A stretch of DNA of 64,000 nucleotides from Syntrophotaleaceae bacterium (GTDB taxonomy: Bacteria; Desulfobacterota; Desulfuromonadia; Desulfuromonadales; Syntrophotaleaceae), in contig JAWKQB010000002.1 of NCBI GenBank assembly GCA_041390365.1, forward strand, positions 186,001 to 250,000, read 5' to 3'. Both the position numbers and the translations under genes were made by a program. Under the pieces are notes generated by a model. That model was not told where the DNA came from and made no database searches. It saw only the letters and a program-made list of their open reading frames with translations. Positions 19,561-26,252 of the stretch are shown in pieces (position 1 is the stretch's first letter; each line of letters starts with the position of its first letter).

Positions 19561-20229
19561 ATGAAGAGATGGAGAGTTTTAGGATTACCATTGGCTATCG
19601 CGCTGCTGGCTTTGGGCATCCCCGCCCAAGGTTCGGCAATCGAGGACTCCAACGTGGCCGACAACATGTCTTTGGCCGTCCAGGACAATCTCAATTACAA
19701 CGACGTTGCCGCAGTGAACTCGGCCATCATCGAGGACAACCTCAACGGCCCCATCGGCAACGACACCCAGGTCGCCAAGCAGGCGGCCAACGACCAATCT
19801 GTTGCCGTTGACGACAGCCTCAACGACAATAATGTCGCATTCGGCAACTCAGCGATTATCGAAGACAACCTCAACGGCCCCATCGGCAACGATATCCAGG
19901 TGGCCAAGCAGGCTGCAAACGATAATTCCGTTGTAGTGGACGATATTACCGACGTCGGCAACTTCGACAGCAGTCTCACCATCGGCGATATCGACGTCAA
20001 GGTTGCCGCCAGCGTGCTCAGCGGAAGCGTGGCCTTCAATTACATCGGGACCGGCTACGGTCTGTATGGCGGCAAAGTGGAAGTCAAAACCGGAGACAAC
20101 TGCTTCGCTCATGGGGACAACTTCAGTGCCAACGGAATTTTCACCAATTCCCAGAATACGGGGCTGATGTCCCAGACCCAGCAATCCATCAGTGTGCAGG
20201 CGAACCTGATTAACCAGGCTGCTCAGTAA
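19561..20229 (+). CDS. Secreted Asn-rich repeat protein, amyloid-subunit candidate (first copy)
   Basis: 222 residues; AGGAGG lies 9 bases before the ATG. Signal peptide about 1-26. Two adjacent 43-residue repeats follow at 53-95 and 96-138, each starting NSAIIEDNLNGPIGND and continuing QVAKQAAND; a degenerate half-copy precedes them. Next comes LTIGDIDVKVAASVL and a C-terminal motif NSQNTGLMSQTQQSISVQAN. The low hydrophobicity and regular N/Q/D/S spacing resemble FapB/FapC-type functional amyloids. It is paralogous to the protein at 21511-22233. Context with an exporter and a FapD-like peptidase supports secretion. Amyloid formation itself is not shown by sequence. Confidence 0.72.
   Translation: MKRWRVLGLPLAIALLALGIPAQGSAIEDSNVADNMSLAVQDNLNYNDVAAVNSAIIEDNLNGPIGNDTQVAKQAANDQSVAVDDSLNDNNVAFGNSAIIEDNLNGPIGNDIQVAKQAANDNSVVVDDITDVGNFDSSLTIGDIDVKVAASVLSGSVAFNYIGTGYGLYGGKVEVKTGDNCFAHGDNFSANGIFTNSQNTGLMSQTQQSISVQANLINQAAQ
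19717..19974 (+). repeat. two exact-period 129-bp coding repeats
   Basis: Repeat units start at 19717 and 19846 and encode 43 residues each. The same 129-bp period recurs in the paralogue, with units at 21673 and 21802. The codons for IEDNLNGPIGND are almost identical in all four copies. Confidence 0.9.
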
Positions 20230-20324
20230 AAAAGATGTTTCCCGGCGGCGGTGCAGTGCCGTCGCCGGCCTTTCCCGGCGTACAGGCTGACGTCCAATGC
20301 AACCTCACATGAGGAGGCAGGAAC

Positions 20325-20702
20325 ATGAGACACACCAAGATATCTCTACTGGCTGCGGCAATGTTCGGTTTCCTGCTGGTGCCGCCCAACGGTCTGGCTC
20401 AGGATGATTCGCCGCAGTTCATTACGGCATTTCTCGAGTTGGGCCAGGCGGCTTCGGAGGATGAGCTGGTTCTGGAATCGGGCGGCCAGGCAATGGAGAT
20501 CGACAAAATCTATATGCAGCTCAATGAAGTAGGCATGAATGCGAACATGGATGGCAATGCTCTGGAAAGCAATTCCACCGGCATGAACCTGATTGGCAGT
20601 GATGCCTTTTCCAACATGAACGGCTTTGCCACTGTCATCCAGAATTCGGGCAACCAGGTGATCATCCAGAGCGATCTGATCGTGAACGTAGATATGCACT
20701 GA
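20325..20702 (+). CDS. Small exported companion protein of the amyloid-like cassette
   Basis: 125 residues with a signal peptide (HTKISLLAAAMFGFLLVPP, cut near GLAQ) and GAGGAGG before the ATG. The mature part is acidic and Asn/Met-rich (EVGMNANMDGNALESNSTGM) and ends in GFATVIQNSGNQVIIQ. That ending is echoed by GFSTLIQNNMNQKTIQ in the 196-residue protein at the end of the cassette. The pattern suggests a beta-strand segment that joins the fibre or acts as nucleator or chaperone, the roles FapA, FapB or FapE have in Pseudomonas. No specific assignment is possible. Confidence 0.65.
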   Translation: MRHTKISLLAAAMFGFLLVPPNGLAQDDSPQFITAFLELGQAASEDELVLESGGQAMEIDKIYMQLNEVGMNANMDGNALESNSTGMNLIGSDAFSNMNGFATVIQNSGNQVIIQSDLIVNVDMH

Positions 20703-20724
20703 GTCGTGGATCGAAGGTGACCTT

Positions 20725-21438
20725 ATGAATGGGATTTCAAAAGTTTCCTTGATGGCGCTGTTTGTCCTGATCCTGCAGGTTTTCCCTGCCGGCAAGGCGG
20801 CAGCGGGCTTGGTGGTGATTCCGGGCCTTTCGGGTGGCGGAATCAATGTCCAGGTCACCAGCCGCAAGGAAGCCCTGTTCGAAACCACCGTTCGTCAGCA
20901 ATACGATTACAGTTGCGGTTCCGCGGCATTGGCGACCCTGCTGACCTACCACTATGGAACCGAAGTTTCCGAGCAGGACGTATTTTCCTGGATGTATGAA
21001 AAAGGCGACCAGGAAAAAATCCGTCGGGAAGGCTTTTCTCTTCTCGATATGAAGAACTACCTGGAGGCAAGAAAATTTCGGGCGGACGGGTACTATGTCG
21101 GTCTCGACAAACTGGCCGCCGCCGGGGTTCCTGCCATCGTGCTGATCAACCTTCAGGGATACCGGCATTTTGTGGTGGTCAAGGGTGTCACCGACAAACG
21201 GGTGCTGGTCGGAGATCCTGCTTCGGGAATCAAGGTAATGCCACGGGATGAATTTGAAAAGATGTGGAACGGTCTGGTGTTCATCATCCGCAACGACACG
21301 GTTGTTGCGGGAGGAAAATTCAACCGTATCGATGAATGGAAAGTCAGAGGAAAGATACCCATGGGAGTTGCCGTGCGGCCCAATGAACTGGCTAACGTCA
21401 CCTATCTGATGCCGGGTGCGGGATACGCAGGACCCTGA
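20725..21438 (+). CDS. Periplasmic C39-family cysteine peptidase (FapD-like)
   Basis: 237 residues. An N-terminal signal peptide (about 1-27) and no ABC transporter domains distinguish it from bacteriocin exporters. The catalytic region reads RQQYDYSCGSAALATLL, with Gln59 and nucleophile Cys64; His148 is in GYRHFVVVKG and Asp164 in VLVGDPASG. This is the complete C39 set. FapD of the Pseudomonas amyloid system is a C39-like peptidase needed for Fap export, and size and context match. The start has GAAGGTGACC upstream. It sits between the two repeat-protein/companion pairs. Its substrate may be the double-glycine site of the protein at 22313-22903. Confidence 0.85.
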   Translation: MNGISKVSLMALFVLILQVFPAGKAAAGLVVIPGLSGGGINVQVTSRKEALFETTVRQQYDYSCGSAALATLLTYHYGTEVSEQDVFSWMYEKGDQEKIRREGFSLLDMKNYLEARKFRADGYYVGLDKLAAAGVPAIVLINLQGYRHFVVVKGVTDKRVLVGDPASGIKVMPRDEFEKMWNGLVFIIRNDTVVAGGKFNRIDEWKVRGKIPMGVAVRPNELANVTYLMPGAGYAGP

Positions 21439-21510
21439 GTCCGGGGCCCGGGCAATTTAGTCAAAGTAAGTTCATTCAACCCAATGCTCTAACAATCCAG
21501 GAGGCAAACA

Positions 21511-22233
21511 ATGAAAAGATGGACCTTATTGGCTTTACCGCTCGCTATCGCCCTTTTGACTGCCGGCGTCGCCCAAAAAGGTTGGTCCGAAACGATTGAA
21601 GACTCCAACCTGGTCGACAACAATTCCGCCGCTCTGCAGGATAACCTGAACAGCAATGATGTTGCGGTGGACAATTCCGCTATCATCGAGGACAATCTCA
21701 ACGGTCCGATCGGCAACGACACCCAGTTGGCCAAACAGGCCGCCAATGACCAGTCCATTGCCGTGGATGATACCGCCAACGGCAACAACGTGGCTGCCAA
21801 CCAGTCTGCTGTAATCGAGGACAATCTCAACGGTCCGATCGGTAACGACATTCAGCTGGGCAAGCAGGCGGCCAATGACGGCTCCCTGGTTATCGACGAT
21901 ATCGAAAACGTGGCCAATACCGACGCCAGCATCACCATCGGCGATATCGACGTCAAGGTAGCCGCCAGCGTGCTCAACGGGGAAGTGAGCGGAAATACCA
22001 TCGCGCTCGAGGAGTTTTTCAATGCAGTCCCCGTGAATGACAGTGTAAGCTCGGTTCCCCCCAATGGCCCTCCCGGGGGAGAAAGCAAAATTGAAATCAC
22101 AACGGGAGACAACAGCTTCGCTTACGGATGCGGATTCACCGCCAGCGGAATTTTCGCCAACAGCCAGAATACCGGTCTGATGTCCCAAACTCAGCAGTCC
22201 ATCAGTGTTCAGGCCAATCTGATCAATCCGTAA
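21511..22233 (+). CDS. Secreted Asn-rich repeat protein, amyloid-subunit candidate (second copy)
   Basis: 240 residues, AGGAGG before the ATG, signal peptide about 1-26. It is homologous along its length to the protein at 19561-20229: two 43-residue repeats (55-97 and 98-140) with IEDNLNGPIGND, then ITIGDIDVKVAASVLNG and the C-terminal NSQNTGLMSQTQQSISVQAN. It differs by a Pro/Gly-rich insert near 165-195 (PPNGPPGGE). The very high similarity of the C-terminal motif suggests it directs export or fibre docking. Two subunits of differing middle regions could make a mixed fibre, like FapB with FapC. Confidence 0.72.
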   Translation: MKRWTLLALPLAIALLTAGVAQKGWSETIEDSNLVDNNSAALQDNLNSNDVAVDNSAIIEDNLNGPIGNDTQLAKQAANDQSIAVDDTANGNNVAANQSAVIEDNLNGPIGNDIQLGKQAANDGSLVIDDIENVANTDASITIGDIDVKVAASVLNGEVSGNTIALEEFFNAVPVNDSVSSVPPNGPPGGESKIEITTGDNSFAYGCGFTASGIFANSQNTGLMSQTQQSISVQANLINP

Positions 22234-22312
22234 TTCAGAAAGCCACACTGCCTGGTGACGTCAATGGGGGCGTCACCGGGCAGATCGTTTTTCCCCGGGA
22301 GGAACAGGAAAA

Positions 22313-22903
22313 ATGAGCTTACCGGCAAAAAAAACCTTGGCCAGATTGACCCTGGTTTTGGCCACCCTCTTCCTGACCACGAATCCCTCATTCGCGGCAA
22401 TGATTGAATTCCAGGACGCGCCGGTAGTCGATCGAGATCATCTCGATAGCATGCGGGGGGGATTTGTAACGCGCGATCATGGTCTCATTTCTCTGGGCAT
22501 TACCAAGGTGATCAACATAGACGGGATTCTGAAAGTCACCAATTCCCTGCAGATCCCGGATGTTGCGCGCCTGACAAAGACCCTGCGGAATGGCACCAGC
22601 GAAAACGGCGTCTTCAGCTACAGCTCTTATGAGGAAGCCACGGCACCGGGAATGGAGCAGGTGGCGGGACCCTCGGCAGACCAACTGGTTGTTTCCAGAG
22701 AGCTCGGTGCAGACGCCCTTTCCGGAGCAAAGGGCATGCTGGTCCTGAATGAAGGATTCAGCACCCTGATTCAGAACAACATGAACCAGAAAACCATACA
22801 GAATCTGACGATTGTCGAGGCGACGGTCGCCAGTGTCAGGCTGATCAGGGAGATCAACATGATGCACCGTATGAATGAGCAGATGATCAGCGCCATGCGG
22901 TGA
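22313..22903 (+). CDS. Exported protein with double-glycine site, cassette companion
   Basis: 196 residues. GGGAGGAAC precedes the ATG. Signal peptide about 1-28, then about 22 residues ending VVDRDHLDSMRGG (38-50), with hydrophobic residues at -12, -7 and -4 relative to the Gly pair, as in C39-processed leaders. The region after it (FVTRDHGLISLGITKVINID) is beta-rich, and the C-terminal part has GFSTLIQNNMNQKTIQ shared with the 125-residue companion. It is the last gene of the cassette and is followed by a strong terminator. It may be a fibre component matured by the cassette peptidase. The function is otherwise unknown. Confidence 0.65.
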   Translation: MSLPAKKTLARLTLVLATLFLTTNPSFAAMIEFQDAPVVDRDHLDSMRGGFVTRDHGLISLGITKVINIDGILKVTNSLQIPDVARLTKTLRNGTSENGVFSYSSYEEATAPGMEQVAGPSADQLVVSRELGADALSGAKGMLVLNEGFSTLIQNNMNQKTIQNLTIVEATVASVRLIREINMMHRMNEQMISAMR

Positions 22904-22947
22904 CAACAGGATTCTCTGGATGGATCGTTGTAAGGGCTCGATTCACG

Positions 22948-22995
22948 AAAAAAACAAGGTCCTGCAGGCATCAGGCCCCCAGGACCTTGTTTTTG
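22948..22995 (+). terminator. terminator of the amyloid-like cassette
   Basis: ACAAGGTCCTG (22954-22964) pairs perfectly with CAGGACCTTGT (22980-22990), followed by a T run; an A run on the left may also make it work in reverse. It lies 45 bp past the last cassette stop. Confidence 0.85.
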
Positions 22996-23025
22996 ACTTT
23001 CATCGGCTATGGGAAGGAGCGCCAA

Positions 23026-23057
23026 CAAAAAAAGCCTGCAGCATCATGCTGCAGGCT
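23026..23057 (-). terminator. terminator of the small lipoprotein gene
   Basis: AGCCTGCAGCAT (23033-23044) pairs perfectly with ATGCTGCAGGCT (23046-23057); the A run at 23026-23033 gives a U tract on the minus strand. It ends the gene stopping at 23086. Confidence 0.85.
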
Positions 23058-23085
23058 TTTGGGGATACAGATTTTCCAAGAAAAA

Positions 23086-23376
23086 TTACTTGGCGACTTC
23101 AGTGCTTTCCACGGCTTCGGCGGTTTCCTCAACCACTGCTGCACCTTCTGCGGCGGCTTCCTCGACCACGGCTTGGCCTTCTTCCACCATGGCCTGGCCT
23201 TCTTCCACCATAGCCTGGCCGGCGTCGGTCATCGCCTCGCCTGCGTCCTGCATGGTCGATTCAGCTTCGGTAGCCGCGGATTCGCTGGCCGGAGCGACGG
23301 GTTCTTCCTGCTTGGAACAGGCGATCGCCCCAATAAGTACTGCTAACAAACCGACTACGAGCAAAACCTTCCTCAT
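23086..23376 (-). CDS. Small Ala/Glu-rich repeat lipoprotein
   Basis: 96 residues from the ATG at 23376, which has GGGAGG at good distance; longer in-frame starts lack one. The signal peptide ends in a lipobox (IGAIAC) with Cys20, so the protein is probably lipid-anchored. The rest is a run of 7-residue units such as AMVEEGQ/AMTDAGQ followed by AVVEE and AEAVEST, predicted as one long amphipathic helix or coiled coil, acidic throughout. It resembles Lpp-like or entericidin-like small lipoproteins in size only. It is monocistronic, between two terminator regions. Function unknown. Confidence 0.72.
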   Translation of the reverse strand: MRKVLLVVGLLAVLIGAIACSKQEEPVAPASESAATEAESTMQDAGEAMTDAGQAMVEEGQAMVEEGQAVVEEAAAEGAAVVEETAEAVESTEVAK

Positions 23377-23568
23377 TTTTTCCTCCCAATTGATGTGTTG
23401 AAACAGTTTGAAAACCCTCCAACCAAAAACAGACGGAATATACAAGAATTTTTTTTTGATTAAAAGGAAAATTTTCAAAATCGATAAAAATTATTTCTTG
23501 GATACCGAAGCCGGATCGTTTAAACTTGTGCAATTTTTTTCTGCCGCTATGGAGTCAAGGAGAAGATT

Positions 23569-24762
23569 ATGGTCCAACGGGTACCTCTGTCAGAACTGAC
23601 CTCGCGCATGTCCCGATTTCGACAGCGGATGGACCGTGCTGCTCCCGAATGGGAGGTGACAGTCCTGTTCGGCCGGATAAACCAGTACTATTTTTCAGGC
23701 ACCATGCAGGATGGGGTGCTGTTGATTCCACGGGACAGGGAGAGTGTCTACTTTGTCCGTCGCGATATGGAAAGAGCTCGCGACGAGTCCCTGCTGCCGG
23801 GAATCGAACCGATGAGCAGTTTTCGCGATGTCGCCGAAAGACTGGGGTGCCCCCCCCAAAAAATCCACATCGAAACCGAAATCGTGCCGCTCGCTCACCT
23901 GCAGCGTTTCAGGAAATACTTTCCCGCCAGTGAAATCATGCCCGCCGATCCCCATGTTGCCGCGGTTCGTGCGGTTAAAAGCTCTTATGAGCTGGCGCGG
24001 ATTGAACAGGCGGGGCAGATTCACCGCCATGTATTGGAAAACCTGGTCCCGGAGCTTCTGAGGGAGGGGATGAGTGAAGCGGATCTGGCCAGTAAGGTCT
24101 ATCCGGTTCTGGTGGCCGAAGGCCATCAGGGGGTGGCCCGCTTCAGCATGTTTCAGAGTGATATGGGGATGGGTCTCTTCTGTTTCGGAGAAAGCTCCCT
24201 CTACCCAACCAGTTTCGACGGTCCCGGTGGCGGGTACGGCATGTACCCGGCGGTTCCGACGATCGGGAGCCACCGGCGGAAATTAACCAAAGGCGATCTG
24301 GTTTTTGTCGATTTCGCCTGTGGGGTGGAGGGCTATCACACCGATAAAACGATGACTTACGTTTTCGGCGCAGCACCGGGAGCAGATATGAAGGCTGTTC
24401 ATGAACAGTGCGTGGCCATTCAAAATCGGGTTGCCGAAATGCTGGTTCCTGGGGCTGTTCCCGCCCAGGTTTACCAGACCGTCATGGACCGTCTCAGCCC
24501 GGAATTTCTTCAAAATTTCATGGGCTTCGGCAGTCGGCAATCCCGCTTTCTCGGGCATGGGATCGGATTGCAGGTCGATGAGCAGCCGGTTATAGCCAAG
24601 GGTTTCGATGAGCCTTTGCAGGAGGGGATGGTGTTTGCTGTAGAGCCGAAGAAAGGGATTGCGGGAGTCGGTATGGTTGGGACAGAAAATACTTTTGTCG
24701 TCACGGCCGAGGGCGGGCGCTGCCTGACGGGAGATCATCCCGGGCTTATGACCGTCTGTTGA
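23569..24762 (+). CDS. M24-family Xaa-Pro aminopeptidase-like metallopeptidase
   Basis: 397 residues with a creatinase-like N-terminal domain (about 1-155) and a pita-bread M24 domain (about 160-390). All five metal ligands are visible: Asp in VFVDFACG, Asp in GYHTDKTM, His in RFLGHGIGL, Glu in AVEPK and Glu in GTENTF. It would remove N-terminal residues ahead of proline or act as a related dipeptidase, in the cytoplasm. AAGGAGAAG precedes the ATG at 23569. A single-gene unit ended by a strong bidirectional terminator. Confidence 0.92.
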   Translation: MVQRVPLSELTSRMSRFRQRMDRAAPEWEVTVLFGRINQYYFSGTMQDGVLLIPRDRESVYFVRRDMERARDESLLPGIEPMSSFRDVAERLGCPPQKIHIETEIVPLAHLQRFRKYFPASEIMPADPHVAAVRAVKSSYELARIEQAGQIHRHVLENLVPELLREGMSEADLASKVYPVLVAEGHQGVARFSMFQSDMGMGLFCFGESSLYPTSFDGPGGGYGMYPAVPTIGSHRRKLTKGDLVFVDFACGVEGYHTDKTMTYVFGAAPGADMKAVHEQCVAIQNRVAEMLVPGAVPAQVYQTVMDRLSPEFLQNFMGFGSRQSRFLGHGIGLQVDEQPVIAKGFDEPLQEGMVFAVEPKKGIAGVGMVGTENTFVVTAEGGRCLTGDHPGLMTVC

Positions 24763-24786
24763 AAAGGTTTCGGGGAAAGCTCCAGT

Positions 24787-24822
24787 AAAAAAAACCCTGC
24801 GGGCGAACCGCAGGGTTTTTTT
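24787..24822. terminator. bidirectional terminator between peptidase and cold-shock genes
   Basis: AAAACCCTGCGG (24791-24802) pairs with CCGCAGGGTTTT (24808-24819), with A runs before and T runs after, between two convergent genes. Confidence 0.9.
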
Positions 24823-24848
24823 GTCGATATGGGTGCTGCCAGACCAAA

Positions 24849-25049
24849 TCAGATCTTGCGCACGTTAGCCGACTGAGGACCCTTCTGACCCTGGGTCACC
24901 TCAAAGGAGACACGGTCCCCTTCGGCGAGAGATTTGAAGCCGTCGCCCTGGATTGCCGAAAAGTGCACGAAAACGTCCGGGCCGTTATCCTGCTCAATAA
25001 AACCAAAACCTTTTGCGTCGTTAAACCACTTTACTGTACCTTCTGCCAT
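24849..25049 (-). CDS. csp: CspA-family cold-shock protein
   Basis: 66 residues, a single cold-shock domain binding single-stranded RNA/DNA. RNP1 KGFGFIEQ and RNP2 VFVHFSAI are intact. I chose ATG 25049 (MAEGTVKWFND) because GGAG lies 7 bases upstream; ATG 25061 would add MEKK. A long AT-rich leader upstream is typical of cold-shock genes, whose mRNA leaders fold in response to temperature. Confidence 0.95.
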   Translation of the reverse strand: MAEGTVKWFNDAKGFGFIEQDNGPDVFVHFSAIQGDGFKSLAEGDRVSFEVTQGQKGPQSANVRKI

Positions 25050-25524
25050 TTTCTTCTCCATGGTTCCCAGCGGGAACTTTTTCTGTTGTTGTGCAAATTC
25101 TCGTGCTCAAAAAAGGAAAAACACACAGCCAAAGAAGATTGTGTGTTTCGTTACTGATTGACGCCCTGTCAATTACCGGCAACAAGAAACCCGCACAACT
25201 TGCTTAGTCACGTCGAACGTTAGCAGGTGCGAATACAAAATGCAAGTCTTTTTTTTAAAAATTTTTTCGGGCAGGAAAACTTTGGCAAAGCATTGAAGAT
25301 AAAAGAGCGAATCTTCGCTTGAGTTATCCCTAATGTGCAATATTCTATTAATGTCGTTCCCGCTACGCTGATTCCGAGAGAACGGGCAGGGGCAGGTTTG
25401 AGATGGGCCGGTCAGGAGAAAAAGGTGAGAGTTATTTTGCCGGGTAAGTGAACCGGGAAACGTCTTTCGGCCATGAGACAGGCATAGGAGGCAACATACT
25501 TTCTTTGCAGCAGGGAGGAACGCA
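25050..25524. other. cold-shock leader and divergent intergenic region
   Basis: About 475 bp, AT-rich with long A and T runs near 25248-25266. It probably contains the csp promoter and its 5' leader on the minus strand. No open frame has support and no riboswitch class is recognised. Confidence 0.5.
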
Positions 25525-26160
25525 ATGGAAGAGCAGATGGGTAACCAGGCGGGGGCTCACGGCAACACCCTCGAGGATTTTCGGTTTGATGCGAACAGAA
25601 AAGGCTTCGACCAGTTATTCAAGGACACGACCGACCTTTGGAAGGTCAATTTGGCAGATCTGGTCCTGGTCACGCTGGTTTTTGTGCTGGTGGCCTGGAT
25701 TCCGGTGGTGAATGCAGGGTTTTTCGCCGGTTATTTTCGGGCACTGCGCAAGGTGGTGCGCCGGGAAAGGCCGGCTATCGCGGATATTTTTTCGGCCTGG
25801 GACTGTTTTGGTTCAGCCCTTGTCTACGGCATAGGTGTTTTCGTGGCCGAAATTATTCTCGGGATGCTTCCCGTCCTCGGTTGGGTTGCGGGACTGGCGC
25901 TGCTGTTTTTCGCCACGCCAGGGTTCTTTGCAATAGCCGATCGCAATGTTTCCCCGATTACGGCGGCCAAATGGAATGTTGCCGCCTTCAAGGGGGACCT
26001 TGGGGGTTGGGTGGCTGTATTGCTGGTCGGAGGGTTGATTGCCAACGCCGGTTTTCTCGTGTTGGTCCTCGGCGGACTTTTCACCCTCCCCTGGGGGGGC
26101 CTCCTTATGGTCATGCAGTATGTTAGCCAGGGGGACCTGGATGTTGCCGAGGAGGAGTAG
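25525..26160 (+). CDS. Integral membrane protein of unknown function
   Basis: 211 residues. A hydrophilic N terminus is followed by about four hydrophobic segments: LADLVLVTLVFVLVAWIPVV, ALVYGIGVFVAEIILGMLP, VAGLALLFFATPGFFAIA and GWVAVLLVGGLIANAGFLVL. The layout (paired helices with Trp/Pro turns, acidic tail DLDVAEEE) resembles small DUF-type bacterial membrane proteins, but I do not recognise the family. GGGAGGAACGC precedes the ATG. It is convergent with the glutamate synthase operon across a terminator. Confidence 0.75.
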   Translation: MEEQMGNQAGAHGNTLEDFRFDANRKGFDQLFKDTTDLWKVNLADLVLVTLVFVLVAWIPVVNAGFFAGYFRALRKVVRRERPAIADIFSAWDCFGSALVYGIGVFVAEIILGMLPVLGWVAGLALLFFATPGFFAIADRNVSPITAAKWNVAAFKGDLGGWVAVLLVGGLIANAGFLVLVLGGLFTLPWGGLLMVMQYVSQGDLDVAEEE

Positions 26161-26190
26161 GCGATCTCTTCTCGTAGGGATTATGGAACT

Positions 26191-26226
26191 AAAAAAAGAG
26201 GCGGAACCAGGGAGGTTCCGCCTCTT
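26191..26226 (-). terminator. terminator of the glutamate synthase operon
   Basis: AGAGGCGGAACC pairs with GGTTCCGCCTCT around a short loop; the A run at 26191-26197 gives a U tract on the minus strand. It may also serve the convergent membrane-protein gene. Confidence 0.85.
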
Positions 26227-26252
26227 GCATAACCATAACCACCCGTCTTTTT

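Noticed and set aside
19717..19974. 129-bp repeats as a CRISPR or mobile repeat
   Set aside because: The repeats are in frame, encode 43 conserved residues and recur at protein level in the paralogue; there are no spacers.
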